In this document: piece after piece, positions 24,841 through 34,491 of the stretch
Layout of the letters: every line of letters begins with the position of its first letter
How positions within the stretch are numbered: the stretch's first letter is position 1
NCBI RefSeq assembly: GCF_001693515.2
Contig: NZ_CP042968.1
Span: forward strand, 3,348,001-3,412,000
Direction of reading: 5' to 3'
From: Bradyrhizobium paxllaeri
GTDB taxonomy: Bacteria > Pseudomonadota > Alphaproteobacteria > Rhizobiales > Xanthobacteraceae
Length of the DNA stretch: 64,000 bases
Position numbers and translations under genes: made by a program
Notes under the pieces: generated by a model
Databases searched by the model: none
What the model was told of the DNA's origin: nothing
What the model saw: the letters and a program-made list of their open reading frames with translations, nothing else

Positions 24841-25305
24841 TCAGCCTGCCTGGCGGAAAACGTTGCTGAAGTGCTTCCTGATCGGCTCACCCGTTTCGGT
24901 CGCAAACTTCTGGGCAAGCACCCACAATTCCATGTTCTGGTTGGAAGCGGCATCGAACGCCTTGCGCGTTTGCGCCACGGATAACGCAAGAACATCGCTC
25001 GCAGACTTGCTGCCGCAGAGATCGATCAGGAAATCGAGCGCGGAGGCCGCATTGGTGTTTGAGATTTCAAACACCTTCAGCCCGTAATCGGTCGTGCTTC
25101 TTGAACTGTTTGAACAGGTCTCGCGCAGCGCTTCGGTCATCTCCTCCGAAGCGGCCTTGATTTTCTCGAAGCTTTCCCGTGCGCGCGCCACGAGCTGTTC
25201 GTTGCCGCCGATGCCAGGCAAGGCGATCTTCGAGAAGTCCAGCAGTGGGGGCATTCCGAAAACTTTGGTTCCGTTTGCTGTCACTTTCACTTCGCTTTCA
25301 CTCAC
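24841..25305 (-). CDS. Phasin family protein
   Basis: A 154-residue protein started by GTG at 25305, with AGGAG about 9 bases upstream; the nearby ATG at 25312 is out of frame and soon stops. The phasin helical domain covers most of the protein (ARARESFEKIKAASEEMTEA, LKVFEISNTNAASALDFLID, MELWVLAQKFATETGEPIRK). It should bind the surface of polyhydroxyalkanoate granules or act in stress physiology. It is distinct from the Pro-rich phasin at 9.0-9.6 kb. Stand-alone gene downstream of groESL, divergent from nothing and followed by two small ORFs. Confidence 0.85.
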   Translation of the reverse strand: MSESEVKVTANGTKVFGMPPLLDFSKIALPGIGGNEQLVARARESFEKIKAASEEMTEALRETCSNSSRSTTDYGLKVFEISNTNAASALDFLIDLCGSKSASDVLALSVAQTRKAFDAASNQNMELWVLAQKFATETGEPIRKHFSNVFRQAG

Positions 25306-25629
25306 GCAACATTACTCCTTCTCAAGCGAAAGCATCCGCGACGCTCGCATGCGTCACGGGAGCTCGCGCTCCGTGTCCGATCAGATTTTGGATGAGCTTT
25401 GATTTAGCCCCGACCCGATACAACTTTGCGTCAGGAGAAGCGGAACGTCGGTTCGAATTCCGACTCTCGCGGGAATTTTTTTTGAGGTTGTCAACCTAAA
25501 CGATCGTATATTTGCGGAAGCACTGTGCATAACAGGGATATCTCAGGGGGGCGGCAAGCCTTTCGTTCGGCGTAGCGTTGCAGGTGAGCCTTCACCGCGG
25601 TGGCGGCTGTCCACATCGTCAGCCAAACA

Positions 25630-25657
25630 AAAACCCCGGCATTGCTGCCGGGGTTTT
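25630..25657 (-). terminator. Intrinsic terminator of groESL
   Basis: A perfect 12-pair stem, aaaaccccggca / tgccggggtttt, with loop ttgc. On the minus strand it is followed by a T-rich run. It lies 33 bases past the groEL stop. The rest of the gap from 25306 holds no gene. Confidence 0.85.
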
Positions 25658-25689
25658 GCATTTCTTGCGTATCGCCTGAGTGGCTGGAC

Positions 25690-27363
<1,674 letters not shown>

Positions 27364-27424
27364 TCACCCTGTCGGGGAGGCGCCTCGCGGGCGCTCCTCA
27401 GGGTGAGCGTGGCAGGCGAAGGGC

Positions 27425-27739
27425 TTAGGCGGCCTTCTTCTTGGAGGCGGGGACGTCGAGCACGCCCATGACGTCGGACTCCTTCATGATCAGGAGATCT
27501 TCACCGTCGATCTTGACCTCGGTGCCCGACCACTTGCCGAACAGGACGCGGTCGCCAACCTTGAGGTCGATCGGGATCAGCTTGCCGGCTTCGTCACGGC
27601 CACCCGGGCCGACGGCAACGACTTCGCCCTGGGAGGGCTTTTCCTTGGCACTGTCCGGAATGATGATGCCGCCAGCGGTCTTCTCTTCGGCGTCGATGCG
27701 CTTGACCACGACGCGGTCGTGAAGCGGACGGAATTTCAT
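27425..27739 (-). CDS. groES: Co-chaperonin GroES (10 kDa)
   Basis: A 104-residue protein starting [20 protein letters not shown], with the mobile loop [20 protein letters not shown] and the roof strand [14 protein letters not shown]. It caps the GroEL ring. It ends with a Lys/Ala tail (PASKKKAA). AGGAGG lies 5 bases before the ATG. First gene of the groESL operon; CIRCE begins 45 bases upstream of the start codon. Confidence 0.98.
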   Translation of the reverse strand: MKFRPLHDRVVVKRIDAEEKTAGGIIIPDSAKEKPSQGEVVAVGPGGRDEAGKLIPIDLKVGDRVLFGKWSGTEVKIDGEDLLIMKESDVMGVLDVPASKKKAA

Positions 27740-27783
27740 GCAGTCCTCCTAAGTTTCTGAAGATGTTATCAGAATTTGGAATT

Positions 27784-27810
27784 TTGGCAGTCCGAGCCAG
27801 CGAGTGCTAA
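27784..27810. promoter_or_regulatory. CIRCE operator (HrcA binding site) of groESL
   Basis: ttggcagtc - nine bases - gagtgctaa, matching the consensus TTAGCACTC-N9-GAGTGCTAA in 16 of 18 positions. It lies just downstream of the expected transcription start, the classical place for HrcA repression. Confidence 0.85.
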
Positions 27811-27824
27811 CTCGGCTGCGGCTG

Positions 27825-27853
27825 ATTTAGGCCAGTATTCTTCGGGGGACAAG
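27825..27853 (-). promoter_or_regulatory. Heat-shock (RpoH-type) promoter of groESL
   Basis: On the minus strand CTTG (27853-27850), an 18-base spacer and CCTAAAT (27831-27825) resemble the alphaproteobacterial sigma-32 consensus. The start would fall near 27818, with CIRCE spanning about +8 to +35. Confidence 0.6.
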
Positions 27854-28120
27854 GGCTTCTAGCAGAAAAATTGGCACTCAAATATGACGCCTGCCAATTT
27901 CATTAATCATGATTAACCGGAGCCGCCAGCCTCCGGGACCCCGTATTAGCACGTGCGGTAAGCTGCTGCTAACGCGTGAATTTTCAACAATTCGTTAAAC
28001 ATTTAGACTTGTGATGAGTTGGTCTCGTGCGTCACATTTCTCTCATGTGAGCGCATCTCCACCGGGGTGGCTCGGTGTGTGGCCACCACGTGAATGCGCT
28101 TCCAGCAATGGAGGTTTGGC

Positions 28121-28408
28121 ATGGTGTCGCGGGTTGGAGTTGCTTCCGACGACTTCCGGAAGCAGGTGCTGGGTTACGGGCTGACGACGGCGCAAATTCT
28201 GTATCGGATGCCGGATCACCCCTCGTTGCTGCAGACCTATGTCTGGCAGAACTACGATCTGTTTCCGAAATTCCCCGCGCTGAAGGATTTCCTCGCCTTC
28301 TGGCAGGAAAAGCTCGATGGCCCGCTGTTTTCCGTGACGGTTGCGCATTCCAGGCTGATCAAGCCGGCCGAGCTGCGCGCGGTGGATGGCGTGTTCAGGC
28401 TGCATTGA
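28121..28408 (+). CDS. usg: Usg family protein
   Basis: A 95-residue protein. The ATG at 28121 has GGAGG 7-11 bases upstream; the open frame before it is not used. The sequence DDFRKQVLGYGLTTAQILYR, MPDHPSLLQTYVWQNYDLFP and FLAFWQEKLDGPL is typical of the Usg protein conserved in alphaproteobacteria, where it was first noted near tryptophan or housekeeping genes. No catalytic role is established. An IS110-type element begins about 20 bases after the stop. Confidence 0.85.
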   Translation: MVSRVGVASDDFRKQVLGYGLTTAQILYRMPDHPSLLQTYVWQNYDLFPKFPALKDFLAFWQEKLDGPLFSVTVAHSRLIKPAELRAVDGVFRLH

Positions 28409-28495
28409 TTGCGATGCCGTAGATTCCATGAGGCGGTGAGCGTGGCCTTTCCGATAAGGTTTGGGTTTCCACACTCGAACCCCTCGGAGAGTCAG

Positions 28496-29653
28496 ATGCA
28501 AGCATCCACCGTAGCCGCGCCCACCGCCGGGCATATTGGCACAATTTTCGTTGCAATCGAACTGAGCCAGCGGAGCTGGCGGGTCGCGCTGCACAGCCCG
28601 GACAAGGACAAGATATCGCACCACAAGCTGGAGGGTGGCGATCATGCCGAGCTGTTGGCGTTGGTGGGTCGGGTTCGGGAGCGGGCGGCTCGAACGCTGG
28701 GAGGCGTTCCGGCGGTGGCGAGCTGCTACGAGGCGGGCTACGACGGGTTCTGGCTGCACCGGCTGCTGCTGGCGGCCGGCATCACGAACTACGTGTTTGA
28801 TCCCGCCAGCATTGCGGTGGACCAGCGGGCGCGGCGGGTGAAGACCGACCGGATCGATGGCGAGCGGATGCTGCGCACGCTGATGGCGTATCTGCGCGGC
28901 GAGCCGCGGGTGGTGCGGATCGTCCGGGTGCCTGCAGCCGAACAGGAGGACGCCCGCCGCGGCAGCCGCGAGCGCGACCGGCTGATCAAGGAGCAAACCG
29001 CGCACACCAACCGGATCAAGGCACTGCTGCGCCTGCTGGGCATGGCGGTCGGGAACCCGCGGCGGCGCGACTGGCTGAGCTGGCTGGCGGCGCAGCGGGA
29101 TTGGCAAGGCCAGGCGGTGCCGCCGCGGATGCTGAGCGAGATCCGACACGAGCACGCGCGGCTGATGCTGGTGCGCGATCGGCTCGACGTGCTCGCGCAG
29201 GAGGCGGCCGCAGCGGAGCCATCCCCTGCGGAAGCCGAGATGACCCGGCGCAGCGAACTCCTGCGCCGGCTCAAATGTCTCGGCCCGGCGTTCGCGACGA
29301 CGCTGACCAGCGAGGTGTTCTACAAGGACTTCCGCAACCGGCGCGAGGTCGGGAGTTATTTCGGGCTGACGCCCAGTCCGTGGCGGAGCGGCGGCATCGA
29401 CCGCGACCAGGGCATCAGCAAGGCGGGCAATCCGCGCGCCCGCTGTGCCGCGATCGAAGCCTGGCTGTGGCTGCGGCATCAGCCGGACAGCAAGCTGACC
29501 CTGGAGTACCGCAAGCGCACGCTCGATGCCGGCAAGCGCATCAAGCGCGTCGCCATCGTCGCCCTGGCGCGCAAGCTGATGGTGGCGCTGTGGCGCTACC
29601 TCACGACCGGTCTCGTGCCGGAAGGCGCGGTGCTCAAGGCCGTAAAGATCTAA
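28496..29653 (+). CDS. IS110 family transposase (DEDD recombinase)
   Basis: A 385-residue protein. The N-terminal RuvC-like domain contains FVAIELSQRSWRVAL, CYEAGYDGFWLHRLLLAAGI and the Asp pair KTDRIDGERML. A coiled-coil linker follows. The C-terminal Transposase_20 domain is LLRRLKCLGPAFATTLTSEV, REVGSYFGLTPSPWRSGG and GISKAGNPRARCAAIEAW. The first acidic residue is Glu (AIELS) where IS110 proteins usually have Asp, as seen in one subgroup. The frame is complete and looks intact. The ATG at 28496 is chosen; upstream codons do not match the family. It inserted downstream of usg. Confidence 0.93.
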   Translation: MQASTVAAPTAGHIGTIFVAIELSQRSWRVALHSPDKDKISHHKLEGGDHAELLALVGRVRERAARTLGGVPAVASCYEAGYDGFWLHRLLLAAGITNYVFDPASIAVDQRARRVKTDRIDGERMLRTLMAYLRGEPRVVRIVRVPAAEQEDARRGSRERDRLIKEQTAHTNRIKALLRLLGMAVGNPRRRDWLSWLAAQRDWQGQAVPPRMLSEIRHEHARLMLVRDRLDVLAQEAAAAEPSPAEAEMTRRSELLRRLKCLGPAFATTLTSEVFYKDFRNRREVGSYFGLTPSPWRSGGIDRDQGISKAGNPRARCAAIEAWLWLRHQPDSKLTLEYRKRTLDAGKRIKRVAIVALARKLMVALWRYLTTGLVPEGAVLKAVKI

Positions 29654-29987
29654 ACACTTTCAACGAACGCGTCAGCGTCGCGGCATCTGCCGCGGTCAGC
29701 GCGGGATGGATGGTGACCGTGCCACCCTTGGGCCAGCAAACAGGCTGTTTCGTAGATGGGTCTCATCCTCGTGGCTTCCTCGCCGCATGCATGCGGAATG
29801 TGGGTGCGGATCACAGCGGTCCGACCGGATATGAGGTGATGCAGTGAGCAACTGCATAAATCGCCGGAAGCCAGTCCCAGAGCGCACCGACCGCGGCGGC
29901 ACGCTGCGCTACGCATGGCTCCGCGCGCCGCCGCTCCACCGAACGTAAAAATCACATCCAAGCCCCGCCGGGATGCTTGACTCAAAA
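29654..29987 (+). ncRNA. Structured non-coding tail of the IS element, candidate bridge RNA region
   Basis: About 330 bases without a credible gene between the transposase stop and the right end. It holds several perfect hairpins: cgcggca-tc-tgccgcg (29679-29694), atgcagt-gagca-actgcat (29839-29857) and gcggcggc/gccgccgc (29893-29934). IS1111-group elements encode their bridge RNA in this downstream part. The assignment is by position and foldability only. Confidence 0.45.
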
Positions 29988-29997
29988 CGCCTCATAT

Positions 29998-30089
29998 GAG
30001 GGTGGGCAAAGCGAAGCGTGCCCACCATTGGCAGCCAACGGTTTGGATAGATGGTGGGCACGGCGCGATGCGCCTTTGCCCACCCTACG
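29998..30089. repeat. Dispersed palindrome, family C, copy 1
   Basis: Left arm gagggtgggcaaagcgaagc gtgcccacc; right arm ggtgggcacggcgcgatgcg, ending ttgcccaccctac. It starts just beyond the right end of the IS110-type element. Confidence 0.85.
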
Positions 30090-30139
30090 AAATCGAATTC
30101 GTGCTAGCCTCTCTGCATAAACAAAAAAGGGAGGCTCCC

Positions 30140-30679
30140 ATGGCCAAAAAGAAAGTGACGTCACGTCCCGCGGCGCAGCCCGCCGTGAAGAAGAAATGGT
30201 CGGGCCACAAGACATCAGCCAAATCCCGAGCCCGCAAGGCCCTCAAATCCAAGGGACGCGTGTCGAAAGCCAAGCCGGCCAAAAAGGCGCGGCCGAAACA
30301 GCGCATCGCGATCAGCCATCACCGTGAAGAGGATTTCAAGGCCGACGGCCTGCGCACTTACGCCAGGTACCGCGACCTCGGCATTGCGGACGCCACCCAC
30401 GGCCTGGCGCAGGCGCATGTGATCCGCCTGCAGGGGCCCTGCAATCCGGCGGAGGTTTCAAAGCTGCATTACCACGATGTCGAATTCCAGATGGTCTATG
30501 TGCTCAAGGGCTGGGTGAAGACCTACATGGAAGGGCAGGGCGAGACGCTGATGCAAGCGGGCAGCGCCTGGACCCAGCCGCCGCGCATCAAGCATCTGAT
30601 CATGGACTATTCCGACGACGTCGAACTGCTGGAAGTGATTTTGCCGGCGGAGTTCAAGACGGTGGAATTGGCGAACTGA
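30140..30679 (+). CDS. Cupin domain protein with a lysine-rich N-terminal tail
   Basis: A 179-residue protein. AAAGGGAGG lies just before the ATG at 30140; the longer open frame runs back into the repeat. Residues ~1-58 are a basic, Lys/Ala/Arg/Ser-rich tail (AKSRARKALKSKGRVSKAKP) like histone H1 tails. Residues ~85-175 are a small cupin barrel, with the metal-site motif SKLHYHDVEFQMVYVLKG and the second motif SAWTQPPRIKHLIMDY. The cupin probably binds a metal and a small ligand or acts as a storage or sensing fold. The tail suggests nucleic-acid or membrane contact. Lone gene between two dispersed repeats. Confidence 0.82.
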   Translation: MAKKKVTSRPAAQPAVKKKWSGHKTSAKSRARKALKSKGRVSKAKPAKKARPKQRIAISHHREEDFKADGLRTYARYRDLGIADATHGLAQAHVIRLQGPCNPAEVSKLHYHDVEFQMVYVLKGWVKTYMEGQGETLMQAGSAWTQPPRIKHLIMDYSDDVELLEVILPAEFKTVELAN

Positions 30680-30685
30680 GGCACC

Positions 30686-30767
30686 GTCATTCCGGAGCGA
30701 CGCGTTAGCGGCGAATCCGGAATCTCGAGATTCCGGGTCTGGTGCTTACGCACCAGCCCGGAATGAC
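30686..30767. repeat. Dispersed palindrome, family A, copy 2
   Basis: Arms gtcattccggagcg and cccggaatgac surround ccggaatctcgagattccgg. It lies between the convergent cupin and nucleoside transporter genes. Confidence 0.9.
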
Positions 30768-30777
30768 GGAGAGAGTG

Positions 30778-32028
30778 TCACGTCAACACCCCCACCACCG
30801 CGCCCATCAAACACGTCGCCAGCGTCCCTGATACGATCGACTTCAGCCCGAGCGCGTTGATCTCCTCGCGCCGCTCCGGGGCCATGGTGCCGAGGCCGCC
30901 GATCATGATGCCGAGGCTGGCGAAGTTGGCGAAGCCGCACATCGCATAGAGCATGATCAGCCGCGAGCGCGGATCGAGCGCATCAGCGCCGAGCTTCGAC
31001 AGTTCGACATAGGCGATCAGTTCGTTGAGGATGGTCTTGATGCCCATCAGGCTGCCGGCAGTGACGGCTTGCGGCCAGGGCAGGCCCATCAGCCAGCATA
31101 CGGGCGCCATCAGGTAGCCGAGCAGCCGCTGCAGCGAAATTTTGGCGCCGCCGATCTCGGGCAACAGTCCCAAAATCGCGTTGACGAGATAGACCAGCGC
31201 CACCAGCACCAGCAGCATCGCGACGATGTTGAGCAACAGCTCGAGCCCGGCCGTGGTACCCTTGACGATCGCATCCATGCTGCTTGAGACGTGCATGTCA
31301 GGATCTTCCAGTGATCCCCCGGTACGCTTGTCCGACGTCTCCGGCACCATGATCAGGCTGATCAGGATCGCGGCCGGCGCGCCGAGCACCGACGCGATGA
31401 CGAAATGCGCCGCCGCATCCGGGATCAACGGGGCGAGGAAGGTGGCGTAGAGCACCAGCACGGTGCCGGCGATGCCGGCCATGCCGCCGGTCATCACCAG
31501 GAACAACTCGCTGCGCGTCAGCTGCGCCAGATAGGGGCGGATGAACAAAGGCGCCTCGACCATGCCGAGAAAGATGTTGGCTGCGGTCGACAGCCCGACC
31601 GCGCCGCCGACGCCGAGCGTGCGCTCCAATAGCCACGCCATGCCGCGCACGACCGGCGGGAGCACGCGCCAGTAGAACAGCAGGGTCGTCAGCACGCTCA
31701 TGACGAGCACGATCGGCAGCGCCTGAAACGCCAGGATGAAATCCGCACCGGGCGCCTTGAGATCGAAGGGAAGGGGGCCGCCGCCGAGATAGCCGAACAC
31801 GAAAGACGTGCCGGCGCGAGTCGCCGCCGAGATCGTGTTGACGGCATCGTTGATGGCGCCGAACGCTCTGGCCACCGGCGGCAGCTTGAGCAGCACCAGC
31901 GCGGTGACGATGGTGACGGCGAGGCCAACCGCCACCTGCCGCAGCGATACCGCGCGGCGGTTCTCGCTGAGCGACCATGCGATCGCCAGCAACGCCAGCA
32001 CGCCAAACGCCGATTGCAGCTGCAGCAT
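30778..32028 (-). CDS. Concentrative nucleoside transporter (NupC/CNT family)
   Basis: A 416-residue integral membrane protein with the CNT layout. Three N-terminal segments are followed by the first substrate loop (GLSTAANIFLGMVEAPLFIR and the GGMAGIAGTVLVLY stretch). The second half contains MGIKTILNELIAYVELSK and MCGFANFASLGIMIGGLG, the nucleoside- and sodium-binding region. It imports nucleosides with Na+ or H+. The start at 32028 has GGGGGA six bases upstream; the longer frame is not used. It is divergent from the MFS gene and no nucleoside catabolism genes are adjacent. Confidence 0.92.
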   Translation of the reverse strand: MLQLQSAFGVLALLAIAWSLSENRRAVSLRQVAVGLAVTIVTALVLLKLPPVARAFGAINDAVNTISAATRAGTSFVFGYLGGGPLPFDLKAPGADFILAFQALPIVLVMSVLTTLLFYWRVLPPVVRGMAWLLERTLGVGGAVGLSTAANIFLGMVEAPLFIRPYLAQLTRSELFLVMTGGMAGIAGTVLVLYATFLAPLIPDAAAHFVIASVLGAPAAILISLIMVPETSDKRTGGSLEDPDMHVSSSMDAIVKGTTAGLELLLNIVAMLLVLVALVYLVNAILGLLPEIGGAKISLQRLLGYLMAPVCWLMGLPWPQAVTAGSLMGIKTILNELIAYVELSKLGADALDPRSRLIMLYAMCGFANFASLGIMIGGLGTMAPERREEINALGLKSIVSGTLATCLMGAVVGVLT

Positions 32029-32136
32029 GAATCCCCCAAAATCCCCGGCGATTATGCCAGCGCAGCGCGGCCGCGCAATGCCGTGTTGCGGGCCTGCCCG
32101 TTGACATCTGCATCGTGCTCGGCCACCCGTCTCGCC

Positions 32137-33360
32137 ATGTCCTCGACGATACCGGTGGGCGCCCGCGAATTGCTCAGGCACGCCCCATTTCTTTATTTTC
32201 TGCTCTCGCGCAGCCTGTCGCGTTTTGCCAGCCAGATCGCCGCGGTCGCAATCGGCTGGCAGATCTACGACCTCACCGGCAGCGCCTTCCAGCTCGGCAT
32301 GGTCGGGCTGGTGCAATTCTTGCCGACGGCGCTTTTGGTTTTCGTGGCCGGCCATGCGGCCGACCGGTTCGAGCGCAAGCGGGTGGTGCAGCTTTGCCAG
32401 ATCGCGGAAGCTGTGACCGCGCTGTTCCTGGCCGTCTCGACCTTTGCCGGCTGGCTCAACGACGTACAGATTTTCGTCGCCACTTTCGTGATCGGGATTG
32501 CCGGCGCCTTCGAAAGCCCCGCGACGGCCGCGCTGCTGCCGCTGATCGCGCCCAGAGGCTCGCTGCAGCGCGCGACCGCGATCTCATCGGGCGCCGCCCA
32601 GGTTGCGACCATCACCGGCCCCGCACTTGGCGGTCTCGCCTACGTCTTCGCGCCGAGCCTGCCCTATCTCGTCATCGTCATCTTCTGGCTGGCGGGTGCG
32701 GTTCTCACCGGCTTCATCCGCACGGAGAAGCAGGAGGTTTCGAAAGCGGCGACGGTTGCTGACGATGTGTATGCCGGTGTTCGCTTCATCCGCAACAATC
32801 CGGCGATCCTCGGCACCATCTCGCTGGATCTATTTGCTGTTCTGCTCGGCGGCGTCACGGCGCTGCTGCCGATCTATGCCCGCGACATACTGCAGACCGG
32901 GCCGCTCGGGCTCGGCATCCTGCGCGCCGCGCCCGCGGTCGGCGCGCTATTGATGACCGCCTATCTGGCGCGTCACACCATCAACCGCCAAGTCGGATTG
33001 CGGATGTTCCAGGCCGTGATCGTGTTCGGCGCGGCGACGGTGGTGTTTGCGCTGTCGCAATGGATGTGGCTGTCGGTGCTGGCGCTGGCGGCCCTCGGCG
33101 CGGCCGATACGATCAGCGTCGTGATCCGTTTCTCGCTGGTGCAGCTCGCGACGCCCGATGAGATGCGCGGCCGCGTCGGCGCGGTGAATTTCCTCTTTAT
33201 CAATGCCAGCAACCAGCTCGGCCAGTTCGAAAGCGGCGTTACCGCGGCGTTGTTTGGCACCGTACCGGCGGCCGTACTCGGTGGTGTCGGCACGATCGCG
33301 ATTGCGCTGTTGTGGATGAAGCTGTTCCCGACGCTGCGGAAGGTGGAGCGGCTGGAGTAG
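32137..33360 (+). CDS. MFS transporter (EntS-like, MFS_3)
   Basis: A 407-residue protein with about twelve membrane segments. It starts MSSTIPVGARELLRHAPF; the upstream frame overlaps the divergent promoter and is not used. The inter-helix motif AGHAADRFERKRVVQLCQ is the MFS motif A. A second half-repeat starts near residue 210. Proteins of this branch export siderophores or small molecules, but the substrate is unknown. The last ~260 bases of this gene have a decayed copy at 37981-38210, and the family therefore has a partial duplication in this window. Confidence 0.9.
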   Translation: MSSTIPVGARELLRHAPFLYFLLSRSLSRFASQIAAVAIGWQIYDLTGSAFQLGMVGLVQFLPTALLVFVAGHAADRFERKRVVQLCQIAEAVTALFLAVSTFAGWLNDVQIFVATFVIGIAGAFESPATAALLPLIAPRGSLQRATAISSGAAQVATITGPALGGLAYVFAPSLPYLVIVIFWLAGAVLTGFIRTEKQEVSKAATVADDVYAGVRFIRNNPAILGTISLDLFAVLLGGVTALLPIYARDILQTGPLGLGILRAAPAVGALLMTAYLARHTINRQVGLRMFQAVIVFGAATVVFALSQWMWLSVLALAALGAADTISVVIRFSLVQLATPDEMRGRVGAVNFLFINASNQLGQFESGVTAALFGTVPAAVLGGVGTIAIALLWMKLFPTLRKVERLE

Positions 33361-33396
33361 GGAGAGGTGTGATCGCCCACCAACGTCGCGCGCCAA

Positions 33397-34482
33397 TCAG
33401 GAACCGGACCGGGCCATCAGCTTCGACTGCATCCGAGCCAGGGCGTTGCTCAGCCTCGCAGCTTCCTCAAACCGCGTCTCCGGGTAGGGCGCTCTGGATG
33501 CAGGATCAAGCACGATAGCCTCGGCTGCCTCAGAGAGCCGGCGCAGCGGCGTCCTCAGCCACTGCGCCGCGAGATAGAGCAGCGCCAGGGCGGTGAAGGC
33601 ACCGGTTCCGAGCATGATCCAGAACGATCTGATCAACTCGCGCGTTGCCGCCATCGCGTCATCCGCGTTCTGGCGAATCAAAAGCGACCAGCCCAGGTTC
33701 GGGAGATCCGCCACGCCGATCATTGGAGTGATTACGGTGAAGTAGTCTTTGCCATCAGGCCAGCGCTCCCTCAGAGACGCGGTATTGACCCGATCGGCCG
33801 CCAGCGCGGAACCGATGTTGAGCGGCTTGTTGACGAGATCGGGCGGTCCAAACAGGACGAGCCGATCACGCGAAAGCAGAACCAGCTCGACGCCGGGCGC
33901 CTGCAAATCTGCCATGCCCTCCAGCACCCAGTTCCAGTTCAGCTGCGCGCCAACGACGCCGGTGACGGAACCGGCGTGCTGCACCGGCGCGGCAAGATCG
34001 ATGGAGCGACTGGATTCCATCGATGCCGGCGGCAGGTGCGCGGGATCATGTGCTCCATTGCCATCGATGGCCGCCGTTACATCCAGGCCTTGCCTGAACC
34101 ACGGCTCTTGTTCGACGCGCTCGCCCTCCAGCGTTCCGTCCGTGGCCGCCAGCACTTTTCCCTCGAGATTGGAGACGCCGAGCCAGGAATAGCGGGTGTC
34201 GAGCCGGCTCATGAACTGGATTTGCTCGCGGGCACTTGCCGGGTTGGTCGAATCGATCAGGGTGGCAAGCCGTGCGACATCCGTCCACACTCCGTGGAGG
34301 CGCCGCGCCAGCAGGTTGGCGCTCAATTCGCCGCGCGTCGTCAGCTTCTCAACCCGCAGTTCCTCGGCGCGCCGCTGCAGGGCAGTGGTATAGAGCGCCG
34401 CAGTCACAACGGCGGGCACCAGCATGAGCATGGCGCCGCCGAAGAACACCAGCGTACGAAGGCTCAGCCGCCTGCCTGTCAT
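33397..34482 (-). CDS. Membrane sensor protein with a cache domain and no output domain
   Basis: A 361-residue protein. A first membrane segment (FFGGAMLMLVPAVVTAALYT), a periplasmic dCACHE-like sensor region of about 230 residues (FMSRLDTRYSWLGVSNLEGK, VTGVVGAQLNWNWVLEG) and a second membrane segment (~285-305) are followed by a HAMP-like linker (LRTPLRRLSEAAEAIV). It stops after ~50 residues, with no kinase, GGDEF or methyl-accepting domain. Similar membrane cache proteins accompany GGDEF or polysaccharide genes. It lies 9 bases from the stop of the upstream glycosyltransferase gene and is probably the last gene of that operon. A role as signal-dependent partner of the synthase is inference. 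Confidence 0.75.
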   Translation of the reverse strand: MTGRRLSLRTLVFFGGAMLMLVPAVVTAALYTTALQRRAEELRVEKLTTRGELSANLLARRLHGVWTDVARLATLIDSTNPASAREQIQFMSRLDTRYSWLGVSNLEGKVLAATDGTLEGERVEQEPWFRQGLDVTAAIDGNGAHDPAHLPPASMESSRSIDLAAPVQHAGSVTGVVGAQLNWNWVLEGMADLQAPGVELVLLSRDRLVLFGPPDLVNKPLNIGSALAADRVNTASLRERWPDGKDYFTVITPMIGVADLPNLGWSLLIRQNADDAMAATRELIRSFWIMLGTGAFTALALLYLAAQWLRTPLRRLSEAAEAIVLDPASRAPYPETRFEEAARLSNALARMQSKLMARSGS

Positions 34483-34491
34483 GACGCCTCC

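Larger units (their letters stand above)
28428..29995 (+). mobile_element. IS110/IS1111-type insertion sequence
   Basis: One transposase gene with a short left flank and a long non-coding right flank. The sequences atgaggcg (28428-28435) and cgcctcat (29988-29995) are inverted copies placed near the expected ends, as in the IS1111 group, whose inverted repeats are subterminal. They give a size of about 1.57 kb, normal for the family. No target duplication is expected. The boundaries are tentative, because eight bases could match by chance. Confidence 0.6.
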
